From a virus: 29,779 nt of DNA. The position numbers and the translations under genes are program-made. Positions 24,333 through 29,642 of the stretch are shown here, piece after piece. The stretch covers positions 1-29,779 of IMG/VR virus record IMGVR_UViG_3300034407_000717; one strand, 5' to 3'. Position 1 is the first letter of the stretch, and the number at the start of each line of letters is the position of its first letter. The notes under the pieces were generated by a model. The model had not been told where the DNA came from. It saw only the letters and a program-made list of their open reading frames with translations, and did not search any database.

Positions 24333-24407
24333 CTAGATCTCCGCACACGCATAACAATTAATTTCTAGTCCTACTGCTACTTCTATTATTCTTGGTGATT
24401 TCCACAT
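24333..24407 (-). CDS. pqqA: PqqA-like pyrroloquinoline quinone precursor peptide
   Basis: A 24-residue ORF (ATG 24407, TAG 24333-24335) with AAAAGGA 8 nt upstream. It begins MWKSPRIIEV and contains VGLEINCYACAE. PqqA peptides of bacteria are 22-29 residues, usually start with a Trp/Lys/Pro cluster, and carry Glu-x-x-x-Tyr, the two residues joined by PqqE and turned into the cofactor PQQ. Here Glu15 and Tyr19 fall at the same positions as in the Klebsiella peptide, preceded by the usual Gly-Leu or Gly-Met. No pqqB-E genes are in the window, so the product would rely on host PqqD/PqqE. It is the first gene after a consensus promoter and a structured leader. A different RiPP precursor is the alternative. 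Confidence 0.78.
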   Translation of the reverse strand: MWKSPRIIEVAVGLEINCYACAEI

Positions 24408-24596
24408 GATATGTATCCTTTTATGTTATCTTGGTTGATTTGTCTTGGGGGATACGGAGCATAGACGCTCCCTCCGGAGATAGTATATTAATTGTGCTAC
24501 CCCCCAAGGACTTAAAATGATGCAGCACAACCCGTTAACCCCTCGTATGTATAATCTGTTCTTGTGAGGTTGTGAGTGTATTTGCACTACATATGT
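24408..24596 (-). promoter_or_regulatory. Structured 5' leader with potential H-type pseudoknot
   Basis: This ~190-nt untranslated stretch lies between the leftward promoter and the PqqA-like start. In minus-strand RNA, TTGTGCT (24498-24492) can pair with AGCACAA's reverse partner: the arms are plus-strand 24524-24530 and 24492-24498, 7 bp. CTTGGGGG/CCCCCAAG (24501-24508 with 24444-24451) forms 8 bp. The 5' arm of the second stem lies in the loop of the first, so together they make an H-type pseudoknot. Inside the last loop are GGAGC-6nt-GCTCC (24456-24471) and the palindrome CTCCGGAG. CAACC (24433-24437) could alternatively pair with GGTTG at 24528-24532. This looks like a riboswitch or protein-binding leader, but I recognise no known class. 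Confidence 0.6.
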
Positions 24597-24602
24597 CTAT
24601 AT

Positions 24603-24630
24603 ATTATACAGCGTATATGCAAGTTGTCAA
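24603..24630 (-). promoter_or_regulatory. Leftward consensus sigma70 promoter
   Basis: On the minus strand TTGACA (24630-24625) and TATAAT (24608-24603) are both perfect consensus with a 16-nt spacer. A start near 24596 would give the structured leader, the PqqA-like gene and the packaging/virion operon. It is one of two mirror-image promoters sharing an inverted repeat over their -35 boxes. Confidence 0.85.
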
Positions 24631-24675
24631 GTAAAAAGTTACTTAAATGTGCTTTTTTTATTTTTTACTTGACAA
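24624..24675. repeat. Perfect 14-bp inverted repeat across two -35 boxes
   Basis: TTGTCAAGTAAAAA (24624-24637) is mirrored exactly by TTTTTACTTGACAA (24662-24675), with a 24-nt AT-rich centre. Each arm contains the -35 hexamer of one of the divergent promoters. The symmetry would let one dimeric regulator cover both -35 boxes, or may simply come from a promoter duplication. Confidence 0.85.
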
Positions 24676-24696
24676 GTCTGAAATACGGTGTATAAT
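24669..24696 (+). promoter_or_regulatory. Rightward consensus sigma70 promoter
   Basis: TTGACA (24669-24674), 16-nt spacer, TATAAT (24691-24696), all consensus on the plus strand. The predicted start near 24703 makes it the only strong plus-strand signal in the window. It faces the early genes, which end in a terminator at about 25126-25155. Confidence 0.82.
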
Positions 24697-25125
24697 AAGG
24701 GTAATCCCGTTGGGTAATATACCTTGTACCCTATAGGGCTACCTTAAGGTATGCCGAGGTGATCCATGTGGAATATCCTGTAGAGATAGCTTTCTGGTTG
24801 GAACTAACGGGATGCCCAAAAAAATCTGGTAGGGTGCCTAAAAAATACACAAAATTGGTAGAGATTGCATACGGTATACCGGGTACCCCCCAGTGTCCCT
24901 TACGTGCGGGTAACCCTTTGTTTTTATTTATTTTTCCTGTTAGTACCTCATTGATGAAACCACCTTCCAAGATATCCCACAAGATAATATTGCAAGTAGA
25001 TATAAGGTAAAATAAAAGTTCCGCATCATGCACACGCAAAAGATAGGGGCTGACATTTTCTCTGGTTGTGAAACTTTTAGGGCTACTGTGTAGACTATAA
25101 AAGCGTATCTTACAACACTACCCAT
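24697..25125 (+). ncRNA. Possible rightward structured RNA or short mRNA
   Basis: The only transcript predicted from the rightward promoter. Near its 5' end the RNA can form ATACCTT/AAGGTAT around CCC-TATA-GGG (about 24718-24753), and TCCCGTT (24705-24711) can pair with AACGGGA (24806-24812). A 9-nt perfect match to the anti-Shine-Dalgarno sequence, GAGGTGATC, lies at 24756-24764. It is GC-richer than its surroundings. I cannot decide between a regulatory RNA and a short mRNA. No tRNA or tmRNA features were seen. Confidence 0.35.
24768..25010 (+). CDS. Doubtful plus-strand ORF of ~80 residues
   Basis: A GTG at 24768 lies 8 nt after GAGG of a very strong ribosome site and opens 80 codons ending TAA at 25010. 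The product has a basic middle (GCPKKSGRVPKKYTKLVEIA) and a hydrophobic stretch (NPLFLFIFPVS). An ATG two nt earlier in another frame would use the same site and make only five residues (MWNIL), which argues against efficient translation of the longer frame. I recognise no family. The case for the ORF is the promoter plus ribosome site; the case against is the GTG start and the competing ATG. Confidence 0.3.
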   Translation: MEYPVEIAFWLELTGCPKKSGRVPKKYTKLVEIAYGIPGTPQCPLRAGNPLFLFIFPVSTSLMKPPSKISHKIILQVDIR

Positions 25126-25155
25126 AAAAAAAGCCCTAGCGGTTAAACTAAGGCT
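25126..25155 (-). terminator. Rho-independent terminator after 25179-25526 gene
   Basis: In minus-strand RNA AGCCUUAG pairs with CUAGGGCU (8 bp, one G-U) around an 8-nt loop, followed by seven U. It lies 24 nt after the stop of the upstream gene. The same stem could weakly end the opposing rightward transcript, which would have a C-A mismatch and a poorer U-run. Confidence 0.8.
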
Positions 25156-25178
25156 CTTTCCTTTGGGGATAGGGTTGT

Positions 25179-25526
25179 TTAATAAGAGGTAAGAAGGTTA
25201 CCAGATTTACCCGCAATATTGAACAAAGGTTGTAAACAGTTATCCTTTAATGGTGTACTGTTTAAATCTACAAGCTTATACTCTCCAGATTTTACCTTTT
25301 GTTTGATCTCTTTGTTAGGTACTCCAAGAAATCTTGCAAGGTATTTAGAAGTAGTGGCGGAGTAATTCCAGAATTTCTCATCTAGTTCAATAGTATCCGT
25401 TGCATTGGTTCGCCTTGCAATTATGCTTTCGTATGACTGAAAGTATGCATCGGAATTAGTTAAAGTTATTACAAATTGGTCTTTAACTTTATTACCTCGG
25501 TTGCTTATCATATTAGAAACGTACAT
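25179..25526 (-). CDS. Conserved early phage protein, DUF8033-like
   Basis: A 115-residue protein with AAAGGAG before the ATG. Key segments are VKDQFVITLTNSDAYFQSYE, SIIARR, LDEKFWNYSATTSKYLARFL and KQKVKSGEYKLVDLN. I know the pattern 'fQSYdsviAk......LD..fWdYSaTTsKYr..FL......ik.ki.sGeYkl.dLN' from many environmental phages, where I believe it is called DUF8033. The function is unknown. It stands alone between its own promoter and its own terminator, a sign of separate early control. Confidence 0.7.
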   Translation of the reverse strand: MYVSNMISNRGNKVKDQFVITLTNSDAYFQSYESIIARRTNATDTIELDEKFWNYSATTSKYLARFLGVPNKEIKQKVKSGEYKLVDLNSTPLKDNCLQPLFNIAGKSGNLLTSY

Positions 25527-25564
25527 ATTATCTCCTTTTGTTAGTTAAAATATTATCTACATGG

Positions 25565-25594
25565 ATTATATACAGAAAACTTACGGCATGGCAA
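25565..25594 (-). promoter_or_regulatory. Promoter of the 25179-25526 gene
   Basis: Minus-strand TTGCCA (25594-25589), 18-nt spacer, TATAAT (25570-25565). It sits just after the previous operon's terminator and about 39 nt before the gene's start. One mismatch in each spacer and -35 makes it good but not perfect. Confidence 0.65.
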
Positions 25595-25601
25595 GGGAAA
25601 T

Positions 25602-25642
25602 AAAAAAAAGCCTTGTACAAAGGAATAAAAATATACAAGGCT
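25602..25642 (-). terminator. Rho-independent terminator of the three-gene operon
   Basis: A 9-bp perfect stem AGCCTTGTA/TACAAGGCT with a 16-nt loop, followed on the minus strand by eight T. It lies 35 nt after the stop of the gene ending at 25677. Confidence 0.9.
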
Positions 25643-25676
25643 CTTCTTACGGTTTTTGATTCTTTAATTGTGTATT

Positions 25677-25925
25677 TTATTGCATATGCTCCCCTTTCTC
25701 CGTTGTTATAGAACTTTTAAACTTTCTTAACTCCTCACACTCTCCATAAGCATTGACTAAGTTCAACGTCTTTGAGAATGCCGACATAAACAAATTGTAG
25801 TTTCTTTCATCCAGACAACTAACTGCATAATGTAATTTATCCGTAGCGTCTGCAATGTCTCCAACTCTGGTGTCTGCTATTCCCATTTTAAGTAATGCTT
25901 GTTTAAAATAATGATTTCTATCCAT
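25677..25925 (-). CDS. Small hypothetical early protein
   Basis: I start at MDRNHYFKQALLKMG (25925) because AAAGG lies 7 nt upstream; a reading from 25940 would include that site. The 82 residues are mostly helical (ATDKLHYAVSCLDERNYNLF, MSAFSKTLNLVNAYGECEEL) with a polar end. I recognise no family. It is the last of three genes that end in a strong terminator, so it is likely to be expressed early with them. Confidence 0.6.
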   Translation of the reverse strand: MDRNHYFKQALLKMGIADTRVGDIADATDKLHYAVSCLDERNYNLFMSAFSKTLNLVNAYGECEELRKFKSSITTEKGEHMQ

Positions 25926-25929
25926 AGTT

Positions 25930-26121
25930 TTACCTTTCATCAGATGTTAAAGTTAATATTAAGAATGTTGCACTGCCAACGCCAAGCAACGCCAAGAGAC
26001 AAATAAAGTGTATCCAAGAATAATATCCCGTATTGCTCTCAATAATTGGTTGCATAAGTACAATGCCAAACAAGGAATATATTATTAAAAACCATGATAC
26101 AATGTATAAAAATATAATCAT
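25930..26121 (-). CDS. Small two-TM membrane protein
   Basis: A 63-residue protein with two hydrophobic segments: residues ~2-24 (IIFLYIVSWFLIIYSLFGIV) and ~37-58 (IHFICLLALLGVGSATFLIL), joined by a short polar loop. It begins at the stop of the upstream gene (ATGA overlap). No family is recognised. An inner-membrane role early in infection, such as superinfection exclusion, is possible but only inferred from size, topology and position. Confidence 0.6.
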   Translation of the reverse strand: MIIFLYIVSWFLIIYSLFGIVLMQPIIESNTGYYSWIHFICLLALLGVGSATFLILTLTSDER

Positions 26122-26372
26122 TGCTCTTGCCCTATTATTGCTTTTAATTGACGGATTATATTATTCTCTCCAGCTACTACACCCAGATTAAATAAAGCTT
26201 TATCACTGCCATTAAACGTTGCTCCTATATCCTTTGCAACAAAAGAATTAACCTTAGCTTTACTAACCGAAGCATATAAATTATATACTGCTTTCTTTCC
26301 TGCACTGTCTAAAGCCGTAAGAAATAATTCTTCTCTGCTGGTGGTTTCTTTCTTCTCTTTTTTATCTTGCAT
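26118..26372 (-). CDS. Hypothetical early protein of 84 residues
   Basis: The start is a clear ATG after CAGGAGAAAGTT. The product has a charged N-terminus (MQDKKEKKETTSREELFLTA), a helical middle and a short end (NIIRQLKAIIGQEQ). No motif is recognised. It is the first of three overlapping genes (26372 to 25677). Confidence 0.6.
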   Translation of the reverse strand: MQDKKEKKETTSREELFLTALDSAGKKAVYNLYASVSKAKVNSFVAKDIGATFNGSDKALFNLGVVAGENNIIRQLKAIIGQEQ

Positions 26373-26401
26373 AACTTTCTCCTGTATTGAGTTAAAAATA
26401 T

Positions 26402-26410
26402 ATCATAGCA
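26402..26410 (-). promoter_or_regulatory. Possible extended -10 promoter of the three-gene operon
   Basis: On the minus strand TGCTATGAT (TGn followed by TATGAT) lies 30 nt before the start of the 84-residue gene and right after the preceding terminator. No good -35 is seen, which is usual for extended -10 promoters. Confidence 0.45.
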
Positions 26411-26439
26411 TACATTTTATATAAATTCTCCAAAAAAGC

Positions 26440-26477
26440 AAAAAAAAAGTTAGATACAGAATATACCTAACTTTTTT
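26440..26477 (-). terminator. Rho-independent terminator after DUF932-like gene and microprotein
   Basis: An 11-bp stem (AAAAAAGTTAG/CTAACTTTTTT) with a 13-nt loop, ending in a run of T on either strand. It begins 3 nt after the microprotein stop. Confidence 0.85.
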
Positions 26478-26479
26478 CC

Positions 26480-26554
26480 CTATAATATAGCCATTAAAAT
26501 AACTATAATAATTATAATCCAAGCAATTTTAAATACTGCATTTATTAACTCCAT
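26480..26554 (-). CDS. 24-residue single-pass membrane microprotein
   Basis: Between the DUF932-like gene and its terminator is an ATG-to-TAG frame of 24 residues, starting MELINAVFKIAW followed by an almost pure Ile/Val/Leu run to the end. AAGG lies 9 nt upstream. It would span the membrane once, with the short N-terminus outside the lipid core. The fact that the terminator follows immediately after the stop suggests the frame is a real transcribed unit. Chance is possible, since AT-rich DNA favours Ile codons. No function is known to me. Confidence 0.5.
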   Translation of the reverse strand: MELINAVFKIAWIIIIIVILMAIL

Positions 26555-26593
26555 TGACTTCGCCTTGTGTATTAGATGTTAAAAGTATATTCA

Positions 26594-27634
26594 TTATGCA
26601 ACCGCCAATGACTCTAAAGTCTGCCATGCTTGACTATCCAAAGCACCACGCACAAGTATTTCTCTATCTTTCTGTACATTAGCTTTTTGACTTCCTTTTC
26701 TTCCCATGCTGACTTCTTTCATTTCTCCTTTACTATTAAGTTTTTCATAAGTCTCATCAGTGTGGGTAGACCAATGCGTTAATGCATTATATAACGCCCA
26801 GATAGTTTTACCAAGGCTAGGTTGCTCTTGTTCATATCTGTACATAAGATAATCCGATAACACCGTATTAACAAGTTTAGTATCAATAGTAGTACTATCT
26901 GCAATGTCTCCTAAAGTTTCCACTGTTTTAGATTTCTTTTTACAAATAGAGTGTGCCAAAAATAATGCCACTTGTTTATCGGTAATCTTGGCATTGCTCC
27001 ATTGTTGGAACTTTTCTGTTTGATTGGTAAAGACGTCAAGAGTAGATGATATTTTAGCTAAGGCAGAATTTACAGATAATCCAGAAGTATGTTTTCTCCT
27101 TTCATGATAGAACTTTTGACCACCGAATACAAGAGTATTTAAACACAGGCTACGGTATGCACCTGTAAATGTCTGGAATGACCATGCACCGTCTATAGAG
27201 TTAAAGATATCAGAACGTAGTGTTACCTCATCACCATCTTTTACTTTCATAGTATGGTCTAGAAAATGTACTGTTCTTCTAGTCTTTGCACCACCATCCC
27301 ATAGTTGATCTATGACTTGTACATTAGATTTACCAATATCTGCACCAAGTAATTTTTCAGTGTGTTTCCTGTACAGATCAATATGCGGAACTAACTTATA
27401 CTTCTTAGAGTGGTTTCCCATGAAAGCACCATTATCAGAACGCACTACTGCCATCTTGCCGTCTATTTTATGTTCGGTAGCATTATGATAGTAGTGCATG
27501 TTTACAGGCTCTACTCCAAAGTCAAATAAAGACATGTCATTTAAATCAGTGTGTTCATATATTTCTGGTAAGATATGGCCTGTTTCCATAGCAATATCTG
27601 GTTTAATTTTTGGTTGTATTAAATCGTACGGCAT
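26594..27634 (-). CDS. DUF932-family phage/plasmid protein
   Basis: A 346-residue protein with AGGAG before the ATG. Family-like segments are RSDNGAFMGNHSKKYKLVPH, GGAKTRRTVHFLDHTMKVKD, SFQTFTGAYRSLCLNTLVFG and GQKFYHERRKHTSGLSVNSA. These match DUF932 ('phage/plasmid-like protein'), found in many phages and plasmids and often tied to replication or host takeover, though its biochemistry is not settled. The middle region GDxVTLRSDIFNSIDG resembles the double-strand beta part of the family. It lies in the early region and ends with the microprotein and a terminator. Confidence 0.8.
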   Translation of the reverse strand: MPYDLIQPKIKPDIAMETGHILPEIYEHTDLNDMSLFDFGVEPVNMHYYHNATEHKIDGKMAVVRSDNGAFMGNHSKKYKLVPHIDLYRKHTEKLLGADIGKSNVQVIDQLWDGGAKTRRTVHFLDHTMKVKDGDEVTLRSDIFNSIDGAWSFQTFTGAYRSLCLNTLVFGGQKFYHERRKHTSGLSVNSALAKISSTLDVFTNQTEKFQQWSNAKITDKQVALFLAHSICKKKSKTVETLGDIADSTTIDTKLVNTVLSDYLMYRYEQEQPSLGKTIWALYNALTHWSTHTDETYEKLNSKGEMKEVSMGRKGSQKANVQKDREILVRGALDSQAWQTLESLAVA

Positions 27635-27676
27635 TTTCTTTCTCCTATTTTGTTATTATAAAAAAACTATTCTTAT

Positions 27677-27724
27677 ACAGAATAAAAAGGATTGCAAATT
27701 ATTTATTATTTATTTTTATTCTGT
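27677..27724. repeat. 12-bp inverted repeat ending in a CTGTACAG box
   Basis: ACAGAATAAAAA (27677-27688) and TTTTTATTCTGT (27713-27724) pair perfectly around a 24-nt AT-rich loop. The right arm runs into CTGTACAG (27721-27728) at the end of the upstream gene. It could be a weak terminator, since T7 and TATAAT follow on the minus strand, or an operator for the DUF932-like gene. Confidence 0.6.
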
Positions 27725-28464
27725 ACAGGTAGCTTATTTTGTTTTCCAACATCTCCAACGATATGGTGTCTTATATTAGTACCATAAGGAAGTCCCTGTA
27801 CAAACTTTATTAAAGTTTTTTTATCTGAATGGTTTCCGTTGACATTTTTTCTCGTATGTTCCCACTGCAACCGAACTCTTCCATTTGTACCATAACAGCC
27901 ACCTTGCTCCTCCTCACCGACTAATTTCTTTTGATTGCCATGACCATAGAAAACTATGACAAAATTCCTGTTTTTTCTAGAGCAAAGATCACAGGTATTG
28001 CAACCGACATTTTTATTATACTCTGACGGACAACGGACAAACAGCACACTATCTAAAACAAAGTTTTTATTGACATTTTTATCTGACAAAGTTACGACTG
28101 TCGGATAACCCTTCTTATGTACAGCAAGAGCATCAAGCAATGTATCGGTTGATCTGTTAATAGTAGTATGGTTTTTACTATCTTTTATTCTGTACAGAAA
28201 GTTAAAGTGAAAGTTTTTGTTTTTGTTTAAAGATATATCCTCAAATTTAAAATGGGAATAAGTCCACGATCTGCCACCTTGTACTTTAGCATCTAATACA
28301 GCATCAAGATAATCCCAATCTATTTTACTTGTAGACATAGTGCTATTTGGGTTTAATGCACAGTGTTTTGGACAAGTGCCAAAAACATCATCATCTCCAG
28401 AACGATAGGTTACAGCACAGTCGGTGGTTTTAAGAGCCTGACTCTTTTCAACTACCTTGAGCAT
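27706..28464 (-). CDS. Cysteine-rich early phage protein, probable metal-binding
   Basis: A 252-residue protein. It has a CPKHC motif near residue 31 and a second Cys cluster around residues 148-162 (CPSEY, then GCNTCDLCSRKN), followed by NFVIVFYGHGNQKK. Between them is a mixed alpha/beta part with YSHFKFEDISL and TDTLLDALAVHKKGYPTVVT. I know this layout (CPktC ... CP..y....C..C.lC) from marine phage proteins, possibly the family labelled DUF7227, but am not sure of the name. Six to eight Cys suggest a zinc or iron-sulphur site. Last residues are basic (KQNKLPVQNKNK). It overlaps the upstream gene by 17 nt. Confidence 0.6.
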   Translation of the reverse strand: MLKVVEKSQALKTTDCAVTYRSGDDDVFGTCPKHCALNPNSTMSTSKIDWDYLDAVLDAKVQGGRSWTYSHFKFEDISLNKNKNFHFNFLYRIKDSKNHTTINRSTDTLLDALAVHKKGYPTVVTLSDKNVNKNFVLDSVLFVRCPSEYNKNVGCNTCDLCSRKNRNFVIVFYGHGNQKKLVGEEEQGGCYGTNGRVRLQWEHTRKNVNGNHSDKKTLIKFVQGLPYGTNIRHHIVGDVGKQNKLPVQNKNK

Positions 28465-28624
28465 GTTTCTTTCCCTTCTGCTCAGTTATGATTGCTTTAC
28501 CCTGTACAACCTTAACATCTATTTTCTTTCCTGTACCTAAATGATAACCAATTCTAGCATTTAATTTTATTATATCATTTTTAGTCTGTACAGTAATGAC
28601 TTCATGTAATTTAGTTTTTTTCAT
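28448..28624 (-). CDS. Small hypothetical early protein, 58 residues
   Basis: A frame read directly from the gap: ATG at 28624, TGA at 28448-28450, GGGAG upstream. The product begins MKKTKLHEVITVQTKND and is basic (GTGKKIDVKVVQGKAIITEQ). Strands suggest a small beta-barrel like an RNA- or DNA-binding fold, but this is a guess. It overlaps the Cys-rich gene by 17 nt in another frame, and lies just downstream of the repeat region at 28648-28724. Confidence 0.6.
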   Translation of the reverse strand: MKKTKLHEVITVQTKNDIIKLNARIGYHLGTGKKIDVKVVQGKAIITEQKGKKHAQGS

Positions 28625-28647
28625 TTTACTTTCTCCCTGTTTGTACA

Positions 28648-28724
28648 GAGATACATTTATAATATCTTTAGAAGTGTTTTATTATAATAACAAATATCTT
28701 TATAAGTGTTCATAAATGTATCTC
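28648..28724. repeat. Nested inverted and direct repeats, probable control site
   Basis: A 77-bp AT-rich block without a gene. It is bounded by a perfect 13-bp inverted repeat: GAGATACATTTAT (28648-28660) and ATAAATGTATCTC (28712-28724). Inside are two direct copies of AATATCTTTA(G/T)AAGTGTT (28661-28678 and 28693-28710) with one mismatch and a 32-bp period, and at the centre the palindrome TTATTATAATAA (28679-28690), which gives TATAAT on both strands. Such symmetry fits an operator or replication-initiation site. A minus-strand TTGACA at 28756-28761 lies just upstream. Confidence 0.8.
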
Positions 28725-28757
28725 CTACAGAAACTAGATCACAACTAAAAATACTTG

Positions 28758-28931
28758 TCAACGAATTTTTTCTAAAAGTATTTGCAAATCTCTTTTTGCA
28801 TCAAATTCGTGTCTGTACAGGGTAAGTAATTTATCCTGTACAGTATTCTTAATTGCATATCCGTCTTCATGTACAATAACGACATATTTATCGGTTGACA
28901 TTTTTTTGTCTGACATTTTTTTATTATTCAT
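28758..28931 (-). CDS. Small hypothetical early protein, ~57 residues
   Basis: I place the start at MNNKKMSDKKMSTDKYVVIV (28931), overlapping the upstream stop as ATGAATAA; an upstream reading from 28991 would lie wholly inside the previous gene. The product has a strand-rich start (YVVIVHEDGYAIKN) and a helical end (RHEFDAKRDLQILLEKIR). No family is recognised. Its DNA carries two CTGTACAG boxes read in two different frames, and a 17-nt sequence repeated in the upstream gene. Confidence 0.55.
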   Translation of the reverse strand: MNNKKMSDKKMSTDKYVVIVHEDGYAIKNTVQDKLLTLYRHEFDAKRDLQILLEKIR

Positions 28932-29142
28932 GGTATCTATCACACATTTCGCTGACAAAATCGTACACACTGTTCTCATGGTACTCATCATTTAGTTTTA
29001 AATCTTTATATTTATCGGTTGACAAAAGTTCCATAGCTAACGCATAAATCTCAGTGAAATCTTTATCTTGTCTGACAAATTCTTCTACCTCACATTGAAA
29101 GTCAGTTTCTATATCTAATATATCTTGCTTGTACTGTGTCAT
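28924..29142 (-). CDS. Small acidic hypothetical protein
   Basis: The start is taken as MTQYKQDILDIETDFQCEVE (29142), which overlaps the upstream stop as ATGA. The 72-residue product is acidic and helical (EEFVRQDKDFTEIYALAMEL, ENSVYDFVSEMCDRYHE). It contains STDKY, also present in the next gene. No family is recognised. The acidity and early position would suit an anti-host or DNA-mimic protein, but nothing specific supports that. Confidence 0.55.
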   Translation of the reverse strand: MTQYKQDILDIETDFQCEVEEFVRQDKDFTEIYALAMELLSTDKYKDLKLNDEYHENSVYDFVSEMCDRYHE

Positions 29143-29642
29143 AGTTTGTAGCTTTCCTGTGTAAACCATTTAGGCATAAGCCTTGACTTTTCCCACTTGG
29201 CTATGTCTTTCTTATCGTTGACATAATATCTCCTGTATGCATGTACAGGATCATCAAATGCACACTTGTATTCTTCTGGCATACACTGTGGGTGGGGTGT
29301 ACCATAATCTCTAATTGGAAAAGCAAAAGAACATTGATACACTTCTAAATCCATAATAACTTGCTGACATTTATGTATCTTGTTATACCTTCTGGTATAT
29401 TCAAAGCATAACTCCATACCATGTTTCCATAACCAATCATAATTAAGTAAACTATCTCCTGTCCACAGTGTACAAGGATGTTTCTTGTGTACTTCTCTAT
29501 AGGGTACTTTATCTCCCTGTCCATGTCTGTGCCATACAGAACATAACATCTGTGCTGTTTCCAATGGCATCTTGACAATGTGTTTGTCGCATTGCATTTG
29601 TGCTGACTGTACAGGACACTCGTCTAGTATGAATATGTTCAT
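29139..29642 (-). CDS. Pyrimidine-dimer-glycosylase-like phage protein
   Basis: A 167-residue protein with GGAG 9 nt before the ATG. The pattern MNIFILDECPVQSAQMQCDK, HIVKMPLETAQML, KHPCTLWTGDSLLNYDWLW, CFEYTRRYNKIHKC and AYRRYYVNDKKDIAKW matches a phage family often annotated as pyrimidine dimer DNA glycosylase because of distant likeness to T4 endonuclease V. The N-terminal residues and His/Lys pairs of that family (CDKHIVKM) are present. The repair function is not proven for this family. It is the second gene of an overlapping early operon (ATGA). Confidence 0.75.
   Translation of the reverse strand: MNIFILDECPVQSAQMQCDKHIVKMPLETAQMLCSVWHRHGQGDKVPYREVHKKHPCTLWTGDSLLNYDWLWKHGMELCFEYTRRYNKIHKCQQVIMDLEVYQCSFAFPIRDYGTPHPQCMPEEYKCAFDDPVHAYRRYYVNDKKDIAKWEKSRLMPKWFTQESYKL

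Larger units (their letters stand above)
26673..29614. repeat. Cluster of TGTACA / CTGTACAG palindromes
   Basis: Seven perfect CTGTACAG octamers (27369, 27721, 28190, 28586, 28813, 28836, 29607) and ten further TGTACA hexamers (26673, 26839, 27318, 27797, 28118, 28503, 28642, 28870, 29242, 29469) lie in 3 kb. In the other ~26 kb I found two octamers (4442 and ~11387). They occur both inside genes, in different reading frames, and between genes, so coding does not explain them. TTTTATTCTGTACAG occurs twice (27714-27728, 28183-28197). Confidence 0.7.

Noticed and set aside
24731-25039. Minus-strand frame of 102 codons in the control region
   Set aside because: It would start with TTG without a ribosome site, lies beyond a terminator, and opposes the rightward promoter.
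24940-25125. Minus-strand frame of 61 codons
   Set aside because: Its ATG directly follows the terminator U-run with no ribosome site; no recognisable motif.
24697-25125. tRNA or tmRNA in the GC-richer control region
   Set aside because: No cloverleaf, no conserved TTCRA arm, and no CCA-type 3' end could be found by eye.
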